The notes under the pieces were generated by a model. It ran no database searches, was not told the DNA's origin, and saw nothing but the letters and a program-made list of their open reading frames with translations. Shown here one piece after another: positions 8,397 through 17,786 of a stretch of 64,000 nucleotides of DNA (its first letter is position 1; each line of letters begins with the position of its first letter). Source of the DNA: Candidatus Thiodiazotropha endoloripes (lineage in GTDB: Bacteria; Pseudomonadota; Gammaproteobacteria; Chromatiales; Chromatiaceae); NCBI GenBank assembly GCA_001709035.1, contig LVKA01000027.1:1-64000 (forward strand), read 5' to 3'. The translations under genes and the position numbers were made by a program.

Positions 8397-10676
8397 ATGT
8401 CTGAAGAGTTGAGAAAGGCGGCGCTCGATTATCATCGATCCCCCAAACCCGGCAAGCTTGAAATCAAATCAACCAAACCAATGGCCAATCAGCATGATCT
8501 GGCCTTGGCCTATTCACCTGGTGTTGCTGCTGCCTGTGAAGAGATTGCTGAGGATCCCAATCGTGCCGCTGACTATACTGCCAGAGGCAATCTGGTTGCG
8601 GTAATCACCAATGGCACGGCTGTATTGGGCCTGGGGGCAATCGGCAGTCTGGCATCGAAGCCGGTGATGGAGGGTAAGGCGGTACTGTTCAAACAGTTCG
8701 CCGACATTGACGTATTCGACATTGAGGTCGATGAGCTGGATCCCCATCAGTTTATCGAGACTGTTGCCCGCCTTGAACCCAGCTTTGGCGGCATCAATTT
8801 GGAAGATATCAAAGCGCCGGAGTGTTTCATCATTGAAAAGGCACTCAAGGAGCGGATGAATATCCCTGTCTTTCATGATGATCAACATGGTACCGCCATC
8901 GTTGTCTGTGCTGCCATTCTGAACGGCCTGAAGGTGGTCGGTAAGGATATCGGTGATATCAGACTGGTTACCGCCGGTGCCGGTGCGGCCGCTTTGGCTT
9001 GCCTGGGACTGCTGGTGGAACTGGGTCTGAAAAAGGAAAACATCATCGTTACCGATATTGCCGGTGTAGTCTATCAGGGCCGCAGTGAGGAGATGGACCC
9101 CTATAAGTCGGAGTATGCCGTCGATACCGAGCTCCGCACCCTGGAGCAGGCTCTGGATGGTGCCGATCTGTTTCTCGGTCTCTCTGCGGCAGGGGTCTTG
9201 AAAGCCGACTGGTTGCCGAAGATGGCGCCCAATCCTTTGATCATGGCGCTGGCCAATCCCACACCTGAAATATTGCCTGAAGAAGCGAAACGGGTTCGAC
9301 CCGATGCAATTTTGGCGACTGGGCGGACCGACTACCCGAATCAGGTGAACAATGTCCTCTGTTTTCCCTTTCTCTTCAGAGGGGCGCTGGATGTGGGGGC
9401 AACAGAGATCAACAGCGCCATGAAGATGGCTTGTGTAAAGGCGATTGCCGAGATGGCCCAGGCCGAATCCTCGGATGTGGTTCGATCGGCCTATGGTGGA
9501 CAATCCTTGCAGTTCGGTCCGGAGTATCTGATTCCCAAACCCTTTGATCAACGGCTGATGGTCTCTGTTCCATGTGCCGTTGCCACGGCGGCTATGGAGT
9601 CCGGTGTGGCACTGAGACCGATCGAAGATCTGGATAGCTATCGTGCCCGTTTACAACATCGGGTGTTTCGCACCAGTCTGACCATGCGTCCTCTGTTTGA
9701 GCGTGCTCGGGCGGATATCCGGCGTATTGTTTACGCGGAGGGCGAAGAAGAGCGGGTGCTGGAGGTGGCGCAGCAGGCGGTCGACCAGGGTATCGCCAGG
9801 CCGGTACTGATTGGACGTCGCAAAGTGATACTGCAACGGATTGAGCAGTTGGGCCTGCGCCTGACTGAGAACAGTGATTTTGAAATAGTCGATCAACTCG
9901 ATAATCCAAACTTTGAGCTGCATGCCAAAACCTTCTTCGATATGGTTCAAAGGCGAGGGTTTTCACCGAAAGAGGCAAGGAAATATCTGAATCGAAATCC
10001 GACAGTATTGGCTGCGATAATGCTATCTATAGGTGAAGTTGACGCAATGATTTGTGGTACGGTTGGTCGTTATCGCAAGCATCTTCGAAATGTCACAGAA
10101 ATCATTGGTACCGAAACTGGCGTAAATAAGCTATCTTCCATGAATGCTCTGGTTTTGCATTCAGGCACTCTGTTCATGGCGGATACCTACGTGCAGGAAG
10201 ATCCCTCTGCGGAGGATCTGGCAGAGATTGTATCTCTGTGTGCAGAAGAGGTGCTATGGTTCGGTGTACAGCCCAAAGTAGCACTGGTCTCACATTCAAA
10301 TTTCGGCAGTCACGACTCACCTTCTGCCGGAAAAATGCAACGTGTGCTTGAGCTGGTCCGACAGCGTATGCCTGATCTTGAAATCGAAGGTGAGATGCAT
10401 GCTGATCTGGCACTCTCGGAAGAGTTGCGCAGCAGCCGCTTTCCCAATTCGCGTTTGAAAGACAGTGCAAATCTGTTGGTGATGCCGAATCAGGATGCGG
10501 CGAATATCGCCTTCAATATGTTGAAAGTTTTGGGTGAAGGAATCGCCATCGGCCCGATCCTGATCGGCACGGCCAAGTCAGCTCACATTGTAACGCCGAG
10601 TATCAGCGTTCGCGGACTTCTGAATATGACCGCCCTGGCGGCTGTGCGAGCCAGTTGCATGATGAAGCGTGATTGA
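8397..10676 (+). CDS. maeB: NADP-dependent malic enzyme (malic enzyme-phosphotransacetylase-like fusion)
   Basis: The 759-residue product has the length of E. coli MaeB. Residues 1 to about 420 are the malic enzyme part, with [61 protein letters not shown] and the Rossmann segment [14 protein letters not shown]. The rest, from about 430, is a phosphotransacetylase-like domain ([17 protein letters not shown] ... [15 protein letters not shown]) that in MaeB is regulatory rather than catalytic. The enzyme converts malate to pyruvate and CO2 with NADPH formation. It sits just upstream of the sdh operon on the same strand, grouping C4-acid metabolism. Confidence 0.95.
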   Translation: MSEELRKAALDYHRSPKPGKLEIKSTKPMANQHDLALAYSPGVAAACEEIAEDPNRAADYTARGNLVAVITNGTAVLGLGAIGSLASKPVMEGKAVLFKQFADIDVFDIEVDELDPHQFIETVARLEPSFGGINLEDIKAPECFIIEKALKERMNIPVFHDDQHGTAIVVCAAILNGLKVVGKDIGDIRLVTAGAGAAALACLGLLVELGLKKENIIVTDIAGVVYQGRSEEMDPYKSEYAVDTELRTLEQALDGADLFLGLSAAGVLKADWLPKMAPNPLIMALANPTPEILPEEAKRVRPDAILATGRTDYPNQVNNVLCFPFLFRGALDVGATEINSAMKMACVKAIAEMAQAESSDVVRSAYGGQSLQFGPEYLIPKPFDQRLMVSVPCAVATAAMESGVALRPIEDLDSYRARLQHRVFRTSLTMRPLFERARADIRRIVYAEGEEERVLEVAQQAVDQGIARPVLIGRRKVILQRIEQLGLRLTENSDFEIVDQLDNPNFELHAKTFFDMVQRRGFSPKEARKYLNRNPTVLAAIMLSIGEVDAMICGTVGRYRKHLRNVTEIIGTETGVNKLSSMNALVLHSGTLFMADTYVQEDPSAEDLAEIVSLCAEEVLWFGVQPKVALVSHSNFGSHDSPSAGKMQRVLELVRQRMPDLEIEGEMHADLALSEELRSSRFPNSRLKDSANLLVMPNQDAANIAFNMLKVLGEGIAIGPILIGTAKSAHIVTPSISVRGLLNMTALAAVRASCMMKRD

Positions 10677-10795
10677 CTATGGATGTTGATCTAAACCAGT
10701 TGCAGGTTTGCTGGTTGGTAATCGGATTACAATGAATTGTTAACAGAACCTAGTCCCCCATCGTTTATTTTGAATTTTATTTGGAATACGACACT

Positions 10796-11176
10796 ATGCT
10801 AGACACGAAACCAAGACCTGTGTTTCTTAATCTTTTTAAAATACGTCTGCCTATGGCAGGCATCATGTCAATCATTCACCGGGCAACCGGTGTGGTCATG
10901 GTGCTCTGCATTCCCTTGTTGATCTATCTGTTTGATCTCTCCCTTTCGGGGGCGGATGGGTTTGCAGCGGTGAAAGCCATACTCGGCGTGGGACTGGTCA
11001 AATTGATTCTGTTTCTGATGTTGTGGGCATTGATGCACCATCTGTTGGCAGGTATCCGTTACCTTTTGATCGACATCGATATCGGTGTTGAAAAGCCGCT
11101 GTTTCGTCAGACTGCCCTGGCGGTCACGGTGGCTGCTCCGGTAGTGGCGCTGATTCTGCTGGGAGGTCTGCTATGA
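10796..11176 (+). CDS. sdhC: succinate dehydrogenase cytochrome b556 subunit
   Basis: This 126-residue subunit has three membrane helices. It carries the family signature RPVFLNLFKIRLPMAGIMSI, then IHRATGVVM with the quinone-site Ser/Arg region, and LMLWALMHHLLAGIRYLL with the conserved haem-region His. I chose ATG 10796, which has GGAA upstream; the in-frame TTG at 10781 has no ribosome site. Its stop overlaps the sdhD ATG by four bases. Together with SdhD it anchors SdhAB and passes electrons to ubiquinone. Confidence 0.94.
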   Translation: MLDTKPRPVFLNLFKIRLPMAGIMSIIHRATGVVMVLCIPLLIYLFDLSLSGADGFAAVKAILGVGLVKLILFLMLWALMHHLLAGIRYLLIDIDIGVEKPLFRQTALAVTVAAPVVALILLGGLL

Positions 11177-11514
11177 GTCGTCGAGCAAGCGGATTGAAAG
11201 CCTGGTTTCTACAGCGTGCCAGTGCCATCTATCTGATACTGTTTTTCCTCTATATGCTGCTTCATTTCATTGCCGATGCGCCAGCGGATCATGCGGCCTG
11301 GCAGAGCTGGGTGGCTCAGCCCCTGGTGGGATTCGGACTGCTGCTGTTCTTTGCCTCACTATTACTTCATGCCTGGGTCGGGATACGTGATGTGGTGATC
11401 GACTACGTTCATCCAACAGCGATTCGTGTCTCAGTACTGACCGCGATCGGCTTTGTACTTATCGGCTGCGCACTTTGGGTGCTGCAGGTCATCATTCTCG
11501 CGCACGTCGCCTGA
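11173..11514 (+). CDS. sdhD: succinate dehydrogenase hydrophobic membrane anchor subunit
   Basis: The 113-residue protein has three hydrophobic helices. It contains LKAWFLQRASAIYLILF near the start and LLLHAWVGIRDVVIDYV, where the His is the usual haem b ligand and the Asp-Tyr pair lies near the quinone pocket. Overlap with sdhC and a 20-bp gap to sdhA fix it in the operon. Confidence 0.94.
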   Translation: MSRRASGLKAWFLQRASAIYLILFFLYMLLHFIADAPADHAAWQSWVAQPLVGFGLLLFFASLLLHAWVGIRDVVIDYVHPTAIRVSVLTAIGFVLIGCALWVLQVIILAHVA

Positions 11515-11534
11515 ACAGAAAGGGTTACTCATAC

Positions 11535-13295
11535 ATGGCACTTGATAAACAACGATTCGATACACTCATTCTGGGCGCCGGTGGCGCTGGTCTGAATGCA
11601 GCGCTTCAATTGGCCAATGCAAATCTGAAGGTGGCCGTTGTATCCAAGGTCTTTCCTACCCGTTCCCATACGGTGGCTGCCCAAGGTGGTGTAAATGCCG
11701 CTTTGGCCAATGTATTGCCGGACAACTGGCACTGGCATATGTTCGATACTGTGAAGGGGTCGGACTACCTGGGGGATCAGGACGCCATTGAGTACATGTG
11801 CCGTGAAGCGATACCCACTGTGTATGAACTCGAACACAACGGTGTGCCATTCTCCAGGCTGCCCAATGGCAAGATCTATCAACGGGCGTTTGGCGGGCAG
11901 AGTCAGAACTTCGGTGGGGATCAGGCGGCGCGAACCTGTGCTGCTGCCGACCGTACTGGTCATGCCATACTGCATACCCTCTACCAACAGAACATTCGCG
12001 CTAAAACCCACTTCTATGATGAATACTTCGCAGTCGATCTGATCAAGGATGAAGAGGGGGTCGTGCTGGGTGCACTGGTGTTGAATATTGCCACCGGTGA
12101 ACCGCTGCTGATCGAGTCGAAGACAACCCTGCTTGCCACCGGTGGCTGCGGACAGGTTTTTCGCACTACCAGTAACGCACACATTAACACAGGTGATGGC
12201 ATGGCGATGGCACTGCGTGCCGGGTTGCCACTGATGGATATGGAGTTCTTCCAATTTCACCCAACCGGCATTGCCGGCAAGGGGATGTTGATCACGGAGG
12301 GTGTTCGCGGTGAGGGCGGCTATCTGATCAATAAGGATGGGGAGCGCTTCATGGAGAAATACGCCCCGAATGCGAAAGATCTGGCCAGTCGTGACGTGGT
12401 CGCGCGTTCCATCGTTACCGAAGTGAGAGAAGGCCGTGGCTGTGGTCCGGACGGTGATCATGTCATGCTCAAGGTGGATCACCTTGGCGAAGATGTAATC
12501 GCCAAACGTCTGCCCGGTATACGCGAAAGCTCCAAGATCTTTGCCGGTGTCGATCCGGTACAGGATCCAATTCCGGTCTTTCCAACCGCGCACTATGTGA
12601 TGGGCGGCATACCCACCGACCGTTTCGGTCGGGTGATGCCAACCGCCAGTGATGATGGCGATCCGCTGCCCGGCTTATACGCTGCCGGTGAATGTGCCTG
12701 TGCTTCCGTGCATGGCGCCAACCGTCTGGGTGGCAATTCACTGCTCGATATTCTGGTATTCGGTCGTCTGGCGGGACACAACATCATTGAATATGTAAAG
12801 CAGAACAGTGCACATCGCCCACTGTCTGATGACAGTGTTGCTCAAAGCGTAGACAGACTGGAAAGATGGGACGTCAAAGGCGAGGGTATCACCGTCAGTG
12901 AACTGCGTAAGGAGTTCCGCAAGACCATGGAGGATCATGCTGGTGTATTCAGGGTTGAGGATATGATGGCTGATGGTGTCGAGAAGGTGAAAGCGATTCG
13001 GGACAAGCTCAAGGATGTGCGCCTGACAGACCACTCCGCCACCTTCAATACCAACCGAACCGAGGCGCTTGAGTTGGAGAACCTGATCGATGTGGGATTG
13101 TCGATTGCAGTCTCCGCACTGCACCGCAAAGAGAGTCGGGGTGCCCACTCCAGACCCGATTTTCCGAAACGGGAAGATGGTGAATGGATGAAGCACACTT
13201 TGTACTGGAAAGAGGGCGATAAGCTGGAGTACAAGGGTGTGCGATCTCAACCGCTGACCGTGGAGAGTTTTCCACCGAAAGAGCGTGTCTACTGA
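11535..13295 (+). CDS. sdhA: succinate dehydrogenase flavoprotein subunit
   Basis: The 586-residue protein starts at ATG 11535; an upstream in-frame extension overlaps sdhD and is unlikely. The FAD-binding LILGAGGAGLNAALQ lies at residues 11-25, and His45 in RSHTVAAQGG is the covalent FAD site. Active-site elements are FQFHPTGIAGKGMLITEGVR, HYVMGGI and HGANRLGGNSLLDILVFGR. It oxidises succinate to fumarate in the TCA cycle. The length is normal and all catalytic motifs are intact. Confidence 0.97.
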   Translation: MALDKQRFDTLILGAGGAGLNAALQLANANLKVAVVSKVFPTRSHTVAAQGGVNAALANVLPDNWHWHMFDTVKGSDYLGDQDAIEYMCREAIPTVYELEHNGVPFSRLPNGKIYQRAFGGQSQNFGGDQAARTCAAADRTGHAILHTLYQQNIRAKTHFYDEYFAVDLIKDEEGVVLGALVLNIATGEPLLIESKTTLLATGGCGQVFRTTSNAHINTGDGMAMALRAGLPLMDMEFFQFHPTGIAGKGMLITEGVRGEGGYLINKDGERFMEKYAPNAKDLASRDVVARSIVTEVREGRGCGPDGDHVMLKVDHLGEDVIAKRLPGIRESSKIFAGVDPVQDPIPVFPTAHYVMGGIPTDRFGRVMPTASDDGDPLPGLYAAGECACASVHGANRLGGNSLLDILVFGRLAGHNIIEYVKQNSAHRPLSDDSVAQSVDRLERWDVKGEGITVSELRKEFRKTMEDHAGVFRVEDMMADGVEKVKAIRDKLKDVRLTDHSATFNTNRTEALELENLIDVGLSIAVSALHRKESRGAHSRPDFPKREDGEWMKHTLYWKEGDKLEYKGVRSQPLTVESFPPKERVY

Positions 13296-13379
13296 TTGAG
13301 TTCGTTTTGACAACAGTGTTGCGTGCGGTTCAATCCGCAGCAGCCAAATCAGAACGCAAACAAGAGATGAGGTTTGAAT

Positions 13380-14072
13380 ATGAAAGTCAGCGTATATCGC
13401 TACAATCCTGAAACTGACAACGAACCCTACATGCAGGAGTTCGAAATTGAACCCCGTCAAGGCATGATGTTGCGCGATGCCCTGTTGGCGGTTCAGGACC
13501 AGGATGAGTCCTTTACCTTCAGGCACTCCTGCGGTGAAGGTGTGTGTGGCTCTGATGGGGTGAACGTCAATGGCAGTAATAAGCTGGCCTGTATCACACC
13601 CATGAGTGAATTGAAGGAGCCGGTCGAGGTCAGGCCTTTTCCCGGTCGTCCGGTGATCCGCGACCTGGTTGTGGATATGAGTCAGTTCTATGCTCAATAC
13701 AAACAGGTCGACCCCTGGTTGATCCGCAAAGAGCCAATGCCGGAACAGGAAATTCTGCAATCTCCGGAAGACCGGGATAAACTGGATGGGCTCTACGAAT
13801 GCATCATGTGCGGTTGCTGCTCCACCTCATGTCCTTCGTTCTGGTGGAACCCGGATAAATTCCTTGGCCCTCAGGCACTGTTGAGCGCCTGCCGTTTTCT
13901 GGCGGACAGTCGGGATCAGGCCAAAGAGGAGCGCTTGGATAATCTCGAAGGGCCGTACAAACTGTTCCGTTGTCACACCATCATGAACTGTGTCGAGTCC
14001 TGTCCAAAAAATCTCAATCCCACCAAAGCGATTGGCCACATCAAAGCGATCATGTTGAAAGACGCGATTTGA
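13380..14072 (+). CDS. sdhB: succinate dehydrogenase iron-sulfur subunit
   Basis: This 230-residue subunit shows all three cluster motifs: SCGEGVCGSDG plus a later NKLAC for the 2Fe-2S centre, CIMCGCCSTSCPS for 4Fe-4S, and CHTIMNCVESCPK for 3Fe-4S. I use ATG 13380, with GAGG about 8 bases upstream; the TTG two codons earlier is possible. It follows sdhA by 84 bp. It carries electrons from FAD to the SdhCD quinone site. Confidence 0.97.
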   Translation: MKVSVYRYNPETDNEPYMQEFEIEPRQGMMLRDALLAVQDQDESFTFRHSCGEGVCGSDGVNVNGSNKLACITPMSELKEPVEVRPFPGRPVIRDLVVDMSQFYAQYKQVDPWLIRKEPMPEQEILQSPEDRDKLDGLYECIMCGCCSTSCPSFWWNPDKFLGPQALLSACRFLADSRDQAKEERLDNLEGPYKLFRCHTIMNCVESCPKNLNPTKAIGHIKAIMLKDAI

Positions 14073-14088
14073 GTTTCAATGGTGCAAT

Positions 14089-14349
14089 GTGATTGACGAA
14101 GGTGAGTTGAAAAATCTGGATCGCTTACGCTGGCAGTGCCGGCGTGGCATGCTGGAGTTGGATGTGTTGCTGGAAGCTTTTCTTGAGCAGCACTATTCAG
14201 AGTTGCCGACACGTATGCAACGGCATTTCATTCAGCTGCTGGAGTTTCCCGATCCGATCATTCATGCCTGGTGTGTCGGTGGTGAAAAGCCTGATGATGA
14301 GGAGTTTGCTGAATTGGTCGCCTCAATCCGGGCAACTTCTGTCGCCTGA
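14089..14349 (+). CDS. sdhE: succinate dehydrogenase FAD assembly factor SdhE
   Basis: An 86-residue protein starting with GTG, 16 bp after sdhB. The RRGMLELD motif, followed by DVLLEAFLE and FIQLLEFPDP, is the signature of the SdhE/SDHAF2 (YgfY) family that promotes covalent flavinylation of SdhA. Placement at the end of the sdh operon matches its role. It is the last gene of the operon. Confidence 0.94.
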   Translation: MIDEGELKNLDRLRWQCRRGMLELDVLLEAFLEQHYSELPTRMQRHFIQLLEFPDPIIHAWCVGGEKPDDEEFAELVASIRATSVA

Positions 14350-14446
14350 TTTCCAGTGGGCGAGTAGCAACAGTCCCGCCTGATTTTTACCGCTCTGGGC
14401 CCCAGCAACGGTTTGCGGCTACGATTCACCGAGAGGTTCAAGCTCT

Positions 14447-14806
14447 CTACCGATCCATGCCGTCGAGTTTCATCAGGATGTTCACCAGGGTGTTGGAGAG
14501 TTTGAACATCTCAGTCATGGCATTTTCCATACCGGCTCGGTCACCCGCAACCTTACACGCCAATGCCTGTTTGCTGGCAAGATGAAAGCACTCATGTGGA
14601 TCGAGTAGTTGATCAAAGGTTTCACGGGCCTGCGTACTGATCGCGGATGATTCTATGGGCCCGTCACGATCCAGCCAGAGACCCAGTTTACAACTATGGT
14701 GGTCAGTTCCCTGGAAATCCCCTTTATCTTCCAATGTGGCTTTGATTTTACCCAGATATTGCACATGATCATTCATGCGCCTTAAAAAAAATGCACTTTC
14801 GTTCAT
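14447..14806 (-). CDS. CZB (chemoreceptor zinc-binding) domain protein
   Basis: This 119-residue stand-alone protein has the CZB pattern: an early His in MNDHVQYLGKI, then DHHSCKLGLWLD with the conserved Cys, and HECFH with the HxxxH pair. These four residues form the zinc site in the family, which senses zinc or oxidants and usually modulates chemoreceptors or diguanylate cyclases in trans. I start at ATG 14806, which has GAGG/AGGGA upstream; the frame extends to a TTG at 14839. It lies about 165 bp downstream of a small GTPase gene on the same strand and may work with it. Confidence 0.87.
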   Translation of the reverse strand: MNESAFFLRRMNDHVQYLGKIKATLEDKGDFQGTDHHSCKLGLWLDRDGPIESSAISTQARETFDQLLDPHECFHLASKQALACKVAGDRAGMENAMTEMFKLSNTLVNILMKLDGMDR

Positions 14807-14971
14807 CGTTCCCTGCCTCTGGTCAGATGCTTTGACCAATAGATGCTGTAGGCCTGATTTCCCGATGTAATCCTGATTCTGACATCAGGAAAGATTAAAA
14901 TTTATGGGGCTAATCGTCTTTCTCGCTATCTCCTGTGCAACCTCAACTACTCAATTCATGTTCTGTGACTT

Positions 14972-15508
14972 TTACTCCTCCAATCCTGGATCCAATGAAT
15001 AGAGCAGGGCTTCGAGAAGTATCGAGACATCTTTTTTAATCCGTGCATCGATATCGAATACCGGAATCTTCACACCACTGTTTTCCAGTTGCAGGTGATA
15101 GTCTTCAATTCTCGGTGTATCGGCCTGATCCATTTGGGTGACCCCAATCACCACTTTTCCCTGTTTAATGAACGCCTGGAAGGCGTTCAGAAAAAAATGC
15201 AGATCACCAAAGGGGTCGGGTCTCTGGTTGTTGATCAACAACACCAGACCGATCCCGCCATTGGTCAGGATCTCCCACATGAAGTCGAAACGCTCCTGGC
15301 CAGGGGTACCATAGAGGTGGATGCGTTCTGTGCCCGGTAACTTGATCAGACCGTAGTCCATCGCCACCGTGGTGCCGTTTTTCATTTTACGGGTCATGTC
15401 ACTGGCCTGTTCATCCGTTGTCACAGGCAGGATATCGCTGATCGACTGGATGGCTGTGGTTTTGCCCGCACCGACGGGACCGCTGAAGATGATCTTGTAG
15501 TCACTCAT
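14972..15508 (-). CDS. MglA-like small GTPase (Ras/Arf-type, COG2229)
   Basis: The 178-residue protein has a P-loop SGPVGAGKTTAIQS, a switch region with KNGTTVAMDYG, the G3 element YGTPGQERFDF and a likely G4 element, VTQMDQAD. It matches the prokaryotic small GTPases annotated as ATP/GTP-binding proteins near Roadblock and response-regulator genes. Related MglA proteins set cell polarity; a similar role here is inference. It follows the receiver-like gene by 11 bp, strong evidence of an operon. No Roadblock/LC7 partner is visible in the window. Confidence 0.9.
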   Translation of the reverse strand: MSDYKIIFSGPVGAGKTTAIQSISDILPVTTDEQASDMTRKMKNGTTVAMDYGLIKLPGTERIHLYGTPGQERFDFMWEILTNGGIGLVLLINNQRPDPFGDLHFFLNAFQAFIKQGKVVIGVTQMDQADTPRIEDYHLQLENSGVKIPVFDIDARIKKDVSILLEALLYSLDPGLEE

Positions 15509-15519
15509 GATGAATCCTT

Positions 15520-16659
15520 TTACCCTCTCAGTCGGCTCAGTAGTTTGCTGAACAGCCCTCTGTTTTCAGCCTGCTTTATCGCAGGAGGCTCAAGTAGGGT
15601 ATCCACGGCCCGTCTTGTTTCGCCAGCCAGTTGAACCGCATTCGCTGCGCTGTAGAAGGCAAAAACATAACGTTGCGGAATACCGAGACTTTTTGCTGTA
15701 TCGATCAGGGAGCGTGGCTGTCTGGTCCAGAGAGCTGCGATGGCCAGCGCATGTGGCGTCACCACAAGGCGGCTGAAATTTGGCCAACGTCGCAGATAGA
15801 TCGGTTGAGTGAGGTTGGTGCCCGAGGGTAACCGGCCTCGTGATGCCCAGAGCGCCAACTGCCAGATAAAGGCGTAGATAGAGTATTCCCGCCGGCCAGT
15901 GGCTGATTTGTGTTGTTCATGAAACTGCAATTCAACTTCACGGGTTGCATCAGGAACCGTGCAGAAAGGGCGCAGATGTTTCTCTCTCGCGTCGACCATG
16001 ATCTGCTGTTTGGCGATGATCATATCAATCGCCGGCCATGGGCCTTCAATGGTGACATTTTTGTTGTACCGGGTTGCCTGATTCAATGCTTGTTGTACGT
16101 GTCCTTGCAGATAGTGTTGAGGGTCGTAATAGATCTTTGCCAGCTGCGCCTGATTGTCTGGATCGATGTCCGGTGAGGTACCGATGAACACCTTCTCCTG
16201 GGCTTCTGTCATCAATGAGGCCACTTTTTGGGTTACCGGGCTTACTGAGTGTCGGGGATGTTGAGGTTCTGATGGTGTTGTTTCGGCATTCTGCGCAGCT
16301 TCGATTTTTTGCTCCGCAGCTCTGTTGTTGAGTATCTGGCTTAACTGGTCGATTGCGCTCATCAGTTGGATGACCGGGATCGGCTTTTTTACGAACAGTG
16401 TGTGTCCGTTCTCCACTTGCCTGGGTTTCAGCGATGCCAGAATCAACGGGCGGTCTGGGTGACGTTGACGGAACTCCTGCCAAAGGCGTTCGCCACCAAA
16501 CAGATCCAGGTCGATAATACAGATTTCCGAAGAGTCCTCTTCCACCAGGATATATCGGTTGCGACAATGGTTGCCGAACAGCATCACCAAGGCGTTACGC
16601 TGGCGTTGATCCATGCCGATTGCCGCTACTCTTATCGGGGAGACTTGCGGATCACTCAT
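15520..16659 (-). CDS. receiver-like protein with unknown C-terminal domain
   Basis: The 379-residue protein begins with a response-regulator-like fold: IRVAAIGMDQRQRNALV, then EICIIDLDLF in the place of the phosphoacceptor strand, LILASL, and FVKKPIP with the conserved Lys-Pro. The acidic pocket is incomplete, so phosphorylation is doubtful. A linker of about 50 polar residues follows. The C-terminal part (about 170-360), with YIFAIWQLALW-like helices, LRRWPNFSRLV and LGIPQRYVFAFYSAANA, is a domain I do not recognise. It is coupled to the GTPase gene downstream and may serve as its regulator or adaptor. Confidence 0.78.
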   Translation of the reverse strand: MSDPQVSPIRVAAIGMDQRQRNALVMLFGNHCRNRYILVEEDSSEICIIDLDLFGGERLWQEFRQRHPDRPLILASLKPRQVENGHTLFVKKPIPVIQLMSAIDQLSQILNNRAAEQKIEAAQNAETTPSEPQHPRHSVSPVTQKVASLMTEAQEKVFIGTSPDIDPDNQAQLAKIYYDPQHYLQGHVQQALNQATRYNKNVTIEGPWPAIDMIIAKQQIMVDAREKHLRPFCTVPDATREVELQFHEQHKSATGRREYSIYAFIWQLALWASRGRLPSGTNLTQPIYLRRWPNFSRLVVTPHALAIAALWTRQPRSLIDTAKSLGIPQRYVFAFYSAANAVQLAGETRRAVDTLLEPPAIKQAENRGLFSKLLSRLRG

Positions 16660-16850
16660 GACAGTTCCCTATGGACTGGATTGGTCGATGTGTTTGATTC
16701 GTGCTGCAGCTGTCCTACAGAGGCAGTTGGGTGGGTGGAGGTGGCCTGATCGTTAATCGGAGAGCGAACTGAGGGCAAAGAGAGTGCCTTATCCGCAGGC
16801 GAATGATGATACGAATTGGTTTGATCGTGTTGTCCGTTCAGCTGGTCCAT
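16656..16850 (-). CDS. short low-complexity ORF coupled to the receiver-like gene
   Basis: A 64-codon frame whose TGA overlaps the ATG of the receiver-like gene in an ATGA arrangement, with GGAA upstream of its own ATG. The peptide is rich in Ser, His, Gln and Asn and has no recognised domain. The overlap suggests a translated leader or small disordered partner. It could also be chance. Confidence 0.3.
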   Translation of the reverse strand: MDQLNGQHDQTNSYHHSPADKALSLPSVRSPINDQATSTHPTASVGQLQHESNTSTNPVHRELS

Positions 16851-17062
16851 GCCATTGCCGTTCCGTGTTGAATAGGTCTACAGGTAACGATGCGGTAACC
16901 GGTTCAACGCATCGACAACATACCCGGCATCCGAGGTGTTAGGTCTCACTTTAGCTGATCACTGTTTATTAAATCAGTGGCTCAGTTTTCCCTTCCTCTC
17001 TCTTGAAAGCTATCGTTCAGGGGGGCAATCTCTTTAGTCTTCACATTCCTTAAAAAGGCGGT
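16851..17062. other. spacer with a perfect hairpin
   Basis: CGATGCG (16888-16894) pairs with CGCATCG (16908-16914) across a 13-base loop. It lies downstream of the membrane-protein gene and upstream of the receiver operon, both on the minus strand. It may act in termination or as an operator. No T-run is seen. Confidence 0.45.
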
Positions 17063-17593
17063 TTACAGGATTGAGTCCGGCAACTTGAGCCAATGCAGCA
17101 GCTGTTGATCCTTGCAGAGTGGAAACCAGATGCGATGCTGTTTACCGCTACCATCCCCGTGCCTTGCCGAGAGCCTGTAGTGGAGCAACACCCCCTCACC
17201 CTGATAGCCGTACTGTTGAACGGCATACATGTCATCGGGCAGGTCCCGGTATTTGATCGGGGTTACTTTGACGATGGCCTCCATGGGGATCGAGGTGGCC
17301 ACGGAATGGCCGACGCTTTGCACCATGAGCGTTCTGTTTTCCGGCTGTTGGAGATCGGATTCGATGCAGATCCGGTAGCCATACCCCAGGTACATGACCA
17401 GATAGGTTAGCGCAAAAAGGGTGATAAAACTCCAAGAGCGTATTGCCGTATCTCCCTCTGGAGCAGTGACCGCTTGCATAAACAGTGGTAGAAGCAGCAG
17501 GGTGAACAAGACGGCAATGACGAGAGCAACCAGCATGCAAAAGCTGTGTGTGGATTTTACATGGCAGCAAAACTCACTTTTTGAAAACAACAA
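17063..17593 (-). CDS. hypothetical inner-membrane protein
   Basis: The 176-residue product appears to start at TTG 17593, with AGGAG about 5 bases upstream; it may instead start at a tandem TTG. Two hydrophobic helices are visible (about residues 19-40 and 53-71), followed by a beta-rich soluble part with GYGYRICIESDLQQP and a closing CKDQQLLHWLKLP. The layout resembles small proteins with a bacterial PH-like domain after two helices, but I cannot confirm a family. It is divergent from dnaX. Confidence 0.72.
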   Translation of the reverse strand: MLFSKSEFCCHVKSTHSFCMLVALVIAVLFTLLLLPLFMQAVTAPEGDTAIRSWSFITLFALTYLVMYLGYGYRICIESDLQQPENRTLMVQSVGHSVATSIPMEAIVKVTPIKYRDLPDDMYAVQQYGYQGEGVLLHYRLSARHGDGSGKQHRIWFPLCKDQQLLHWLKLPDSIL

Positions 17594-17616
17594 AATATCT
17601 CCTGTAAATCGATAAT

Positions 17617-17674
17617 TGGAGCCAGGTCCTACAGGACTGGATTAATAATACGGCCCTGAAACCAAGTGGCTCCA
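17617..17674. promoter_or_regulatory. two mutually exclusive stems between the divergent 17063-17593 gene and dnaX
   Basis: TGGAGCCA (17617-17624) pairs with TGGCTCCA (17667-17674). A competing hairpin forms from CCAGGTCCT (17622-17630) and AGGACTGG (17633-17640), and the two share CCA at 17622-17624. Alternative pairing like this is typical of attenuators. The element sits 24 bp from the TTG start of the minus-strand membrane-protein gene, so it may be in that leader. Function unproven. Confidence 0.4.
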
Positions 17675-17700
17675 GTGTGCCAACCCCGAATCATTACCCA

Positions 17701-17786
17701 GACAGAGGAGCTGTCGGATTTTATCTCCGGGGTGAATCAGTGTTTCTCCGGCAGTTGATACTGACGGACCGTGAATCCACCCCGGA
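17701..17786 (+). promoter_or_regulatory. structured leader element upstream of dnaX
   Basis: GACAG/CTGTC (17701-17715) forms a small hairpin. Then TCCGGGGTG (17726-17734) pairs perfectly with CACCCCGGA (17778-17786), enclosing a second hairpin: TCCG, a mismatch, CAGT, loop TGAT, ACTG, a mismatch, CGGA (17747-17768). The outer stem ends 49 bp before the dnaX ATG. It is not the 4.5S RNA, because the GGAAGCAGCC core is absent. It may be a cis-acting leader. Confidence 0.45.

Noticed and set aside
13324-13339. tRNA T-arm-like hairpin between sdhA and sdhB
   Set aside because: The rest of a tRNA cloverleaf cannot be formed in the 84-bp gap.
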